Notes under the pieces: model-generated
Told to the model about the DNA's origin: nothing
Seen by the model: only the letters and a program-made list of their open reading frames with translations
Database searches by the model: none
In this document: positions 62,314-64,000 of the stretch, piece by piece
How positions within the stretch are numbered: position 1 is the stretch's first letter
Layout: every line of letters starts with the position of its first letter
Assembly (NCBI RefSeq): GCF_023502145.1
Contig: NZ_JAMFLI010000002.1
Location: forward strand, 470,949-534,948
Length of the DNA: 64,000 nt
Origin: Craterilacuibacter sp. RT1T
GTDB taxonomy: Bacteria; Pseudomonadota; Gammaproteobacteria; Burkholderiales; Chromobacteriaceae
Reading direction: 5' to 3'
Translations under genes and position numbers: made by a program

Positions 62314-62329
62314 TAGTCCTAGCGGACGA
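62314..62329. promoter_or_regulatory. Palindromic operator site D (catabolic island)
   Basis: TAGTCCTAGCGGACGA matches the island palindrome and lies 58 bp before the FadD3-like start, the same distance as site A from its gene. The rest of the 62185-62386 interval holds a short hairpin (CATCCCCGTAACGGGGATG) and no gene. Confidence 0.6.
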
Positions 62330-62386
62330 TGAAGATGCCGCCCTGTTTGGTGATGATGCTTGGCATGCCACTCACAGGAGCGCCCC

Positions 62387-63958
62387 ATGTTGCCGACTAT
62401 CCCCACCATTCCCCGCATGATGGCCGCCAGTGCGGCACGTTGGCCTGGCCGTATTGCGATCGAGGACGACGGGCAATCCATCAGTTATCCCGAGCTTGAC
62501 CGCCTGCGCCGGCGTGTAGCCGGCGCATTGATCCGTTTTGGCGTGAAGCCGGGTGACCGGGTTGCCATCTGGGCACCCAACGGCTGGCAGTGGATCGCGG
62601 CGGCGCTGGGCATCCATTCTGCCGGGGCGGTACTGGTGCCGGTTAACACCCGGATGAAAGGGCAGGAGGCGGCCTATATCCTGAGCAAGAGCCAGGCCAA
62701 GCTGCTGTTTTGCATCGGCGAGTTTCTCGGCACGGTCTACCCGCAACAACTCGAGGGCATCCGTCCCGACGCCTTGCAAGAAGTGGTGATACTGGGCGAG
62801 TCGCCCCGTATGGCCGATACCCTGCCATGGGACGAGTTTTTGCAGTGGGCGGATGACGCTGCGCTGGCGCAAGCCGATCAGGTGGCGCTGGCGGTCGAGC
62901 CCGGTGATGCATCCGATATTCTCTTTACTTCGGGTACCACCGGCTACCCCAAGGGGGTGATCACCGCGCATGGCCAGAACCTGAGCGGCATGGCGGTGTG
63001 GGCGGCGGCAATTGCCTTGTCGCCAGCTGACCGCTATCTGATCGTGAACCCGTTTTTCCATGCCTTCGGTTACAAGGCCGGCTGGCTGGCCGGCTTGATG
63101 GCCGGCGCCACGCTGTATCCGCTGGCCGTGTTTGATGCGGGCGAAGTGCTGGAGCGCATCGCCCGCGACCGCATCTCGGTCTTGCCGGGGGCGCCGACGC
63201 TGTTTCTCTCGCTGCTGGAAGATCCGCGCCTGCAAGCTAGCGATATCTCCAGTCTGCGTGCAACCGTCACCGGTGCCGCCTCGGTGCCGCCGGCGTTAAT
63301 TGCGCGCATGCGCAGCGAACTGGGCTTCAAGATCGTGCTGACCGGCTATGGTCTGACCGAGTCATCGGGGATCGCAACCCTGACGCTGGCGGATGATAGT
63401 GCCGAAACCATAGCCCGAACCTGCGGACGGCCCTTGCCCGGGGTTGAGATCCGCATCGCCGCTGAAAACGGTGAGGCCTTGCCCGCAGGCGAGGCGGGGG
63501 AGGTGTGGATACGCGGCTTTAACGTGATGCAGGGCTATTTCGGCGATAGCGGCGCGACGGCGGATGCCATCGATGCCGAGGGCTGGCTGCATACCGGCGA
63601 TGTGGGCGTACTGGATGAGGCCGGCTATCTGGCCATTACCGACCGGCTGAAAGACATGTTTATTGTCGGCGGCTTCAATGTTTACCCGGCCGAGATTGAG
63701 CGCACGCTGGCACTGCATCCGCAGATTGCGCAGGCGGCGGTGATCGGTGTGGCGGATGACAGAATGGGCGAAGTCGGCAAGGCCTATATTGTGCCGCGCG
63801 CCGGTTTTGAACCGGCCGGGGACGAGATCATTGCCTGGTGCCGCACGCGCATGGCCAATTATAAGGTGCCGCGCGAGGTCGAATTCGTGTCGGCATTGCC
63901 GCTGAATGCCTCCGGCAAGGTGCTGAAGAACACGTTGCGCAAGCTTGCGCACGCATAA
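62387..63958 (+). CDS. fadD3: FadD3-like HIP-CoA ligase (steroid C/D-ring degradation)
   Basis: The 523-residue AMP-forming ligase has DILFTSGTTGYPKGVITAHG, the strongly FadD3-like NPFFHAFGYKAGWLAG segment, TGYGLTESSG, GWLHTGDVG and DRLKDMFIVGGFNVYPAEIE, ending with the catalytic lysine in NASGKVLKNTLR. FadD3 (ScdA in Comamonas) attaches CoA to HIP, the C/D-ring remnant of steroids. The start at 62387 follows CAGGAG; upstream codons are not conserved-looking. The assignment is from remembered family sequence, and other medium-chain acid ligases are the alternative. Confidence 0.75.
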   Translation: MLPTIPTIPRMMAASAARWPGRIAIEDDGQSISYPELDRLRRRVAGALIRFGVKPGDRVAIWAPNGWQWIAAALGIHSAGAVLVPVNTRMKGQEAAYILSKSQAKLLFCIGEFLGTVYPQQLEGIRPDALQEVVILGESPRMADTLPWDEFLQWADDAALAQADQVALAVEPGDASDILFTSGTTGYPKGVITAHGQNLSGMAVWAAAIALSPADRYLIVNPFFHAFGYKAGWLAGLMAGATLYPLAVFDAGEVLERIARDRISVLPGAPTLFLSLLEDPRLQASDISSLRATVTGAASVPPALIARMRSELGFKIVLTGYGLTESSGIATLTLADDSAETIARTCGRPLPGVEIRIAAENGEALPAGEAGEVWIRGFNVMQGYFGDSGATADAIDAEGWLHTGDVGVLDEAGYLAITDRLKDMFIVGGFNVYPAEIERTLALHPQIAQAAVIGVADDRMGEVGKAYIVPRAGFEPAGDEIIAWCRTRMANYKVPREVEFVSALPLNASGKVLKNTLRKLAHA

Positions 63959-64000
63959 TGCCGGCTACTCGCGCGAGCGTAAAAATTGACTGAAACAAGG

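Noticed and set aside
62320..62386. Possible short minus-strand peptide (MPSIITKQGGIFIVR)
   Set aside because: No ribosome site and it overlaps operator D and the ligase leader; I see nothing to support translation.

Overview
This 64 kb window is chromosomal DNA of a GC-rich betaproteobacterium, most likely in the order Neisseriales (Chromobacteriaceae-like). That placement is an inference from gene orders (prfC / ribE-ribBX-ribH-nusB-thiL-pgpA; the molybdenum cofactor operon), from betaproteobacterial-type proteins, and from one exact Neisseria-type uptake-sequence core in a mobile-element scar. No rRNA, tRNA or CRISPR array was seen.

Positions 1-36,000 are mostly housekeeping. They hold the potassium uptake genes trkA-trkH (trkH cut by the left edge), a periplasmic thiol oxidoreductase, a xanthine-type permease divergent from ppnP, a TetR regulator, an MscS channel with prfC, and the riboflavin operon. 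The riboflavin operon includes a RibBX-type fusion and an embedded Dph6-like ATP pyrophosphatase. It is followed by nusB, thiL and pgpA. Next come an orphan tyrosine recombinase, a nitrate/nitrite-type (NIT) chemoreceptor, and a nearly complete molybdenum cofactor set (moeB, moaC, mobB-moaD-moaE-mobA-moeA-mogA; moaA is absent). Repair and miscellaneous genes (msrB, dgt, ogt), a LaoCBA-like long-chain alcohol/aldehyde oxidation operon and an SbmA/YddA-type ABC transporter close this half.

Positions 37,400-63,960 form a catabolic island that I interpret as steroid (bile-salt or sterol side-chain) degradation. The core at 53,103-57,885 resembles the mycobacterial intH2 set: a ChsH2-like MaoC/DUF35 fusion, two ChsE-type acyl-CoA dehydrogenases, a ChsH1-like hydratase and an Ltp2-type aldolase. 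A FATP/FadD6-type CoA ligase follows. Genes resembling FadE30 (37,458) and FadD3 (62,387), which act on the C/D-ring remnant HIP, lie at the two ends. Between them are four SDRs of hydroxysteroid-dehydrogenase type plus a fifth SDR, a NTF2/SnoaL protein, an old-yellow-enzyme reductase, an aldehyde dehydrogenase, an MFS transporter, an enoyl-CoA hydratase and a flavin reductase with a MarR-like tail. Ring-A/B genes (KshA, KstD, HsaA-D, IpdAB types) are not in the window, so the pathway is incomplete here.

The island has its own apparent regulatory code. A 16-bp palindrome (consensus T[CA]GTC[TC][GT]-NN-C[GA]GACGA) occurs four times, only in the three promoter regions that head its operons, 58-89 bp from start codons. 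No regulator gene for it is present in the window.

The island is interrupted at 47.2-50.2 kb by a mobile-element scar. It contains an IS481-family transposase remnant, an intact IS30-family element, an AT-rich membrane-protein gene whose stop codon comes from an IS30 end, and a second, decayed IS30 fragment. An unusual heptanucleotide (GGGGAGT/AGGGAGT) repeat with G-quadruplex potential lies in the leader of the flavin reductase gene.
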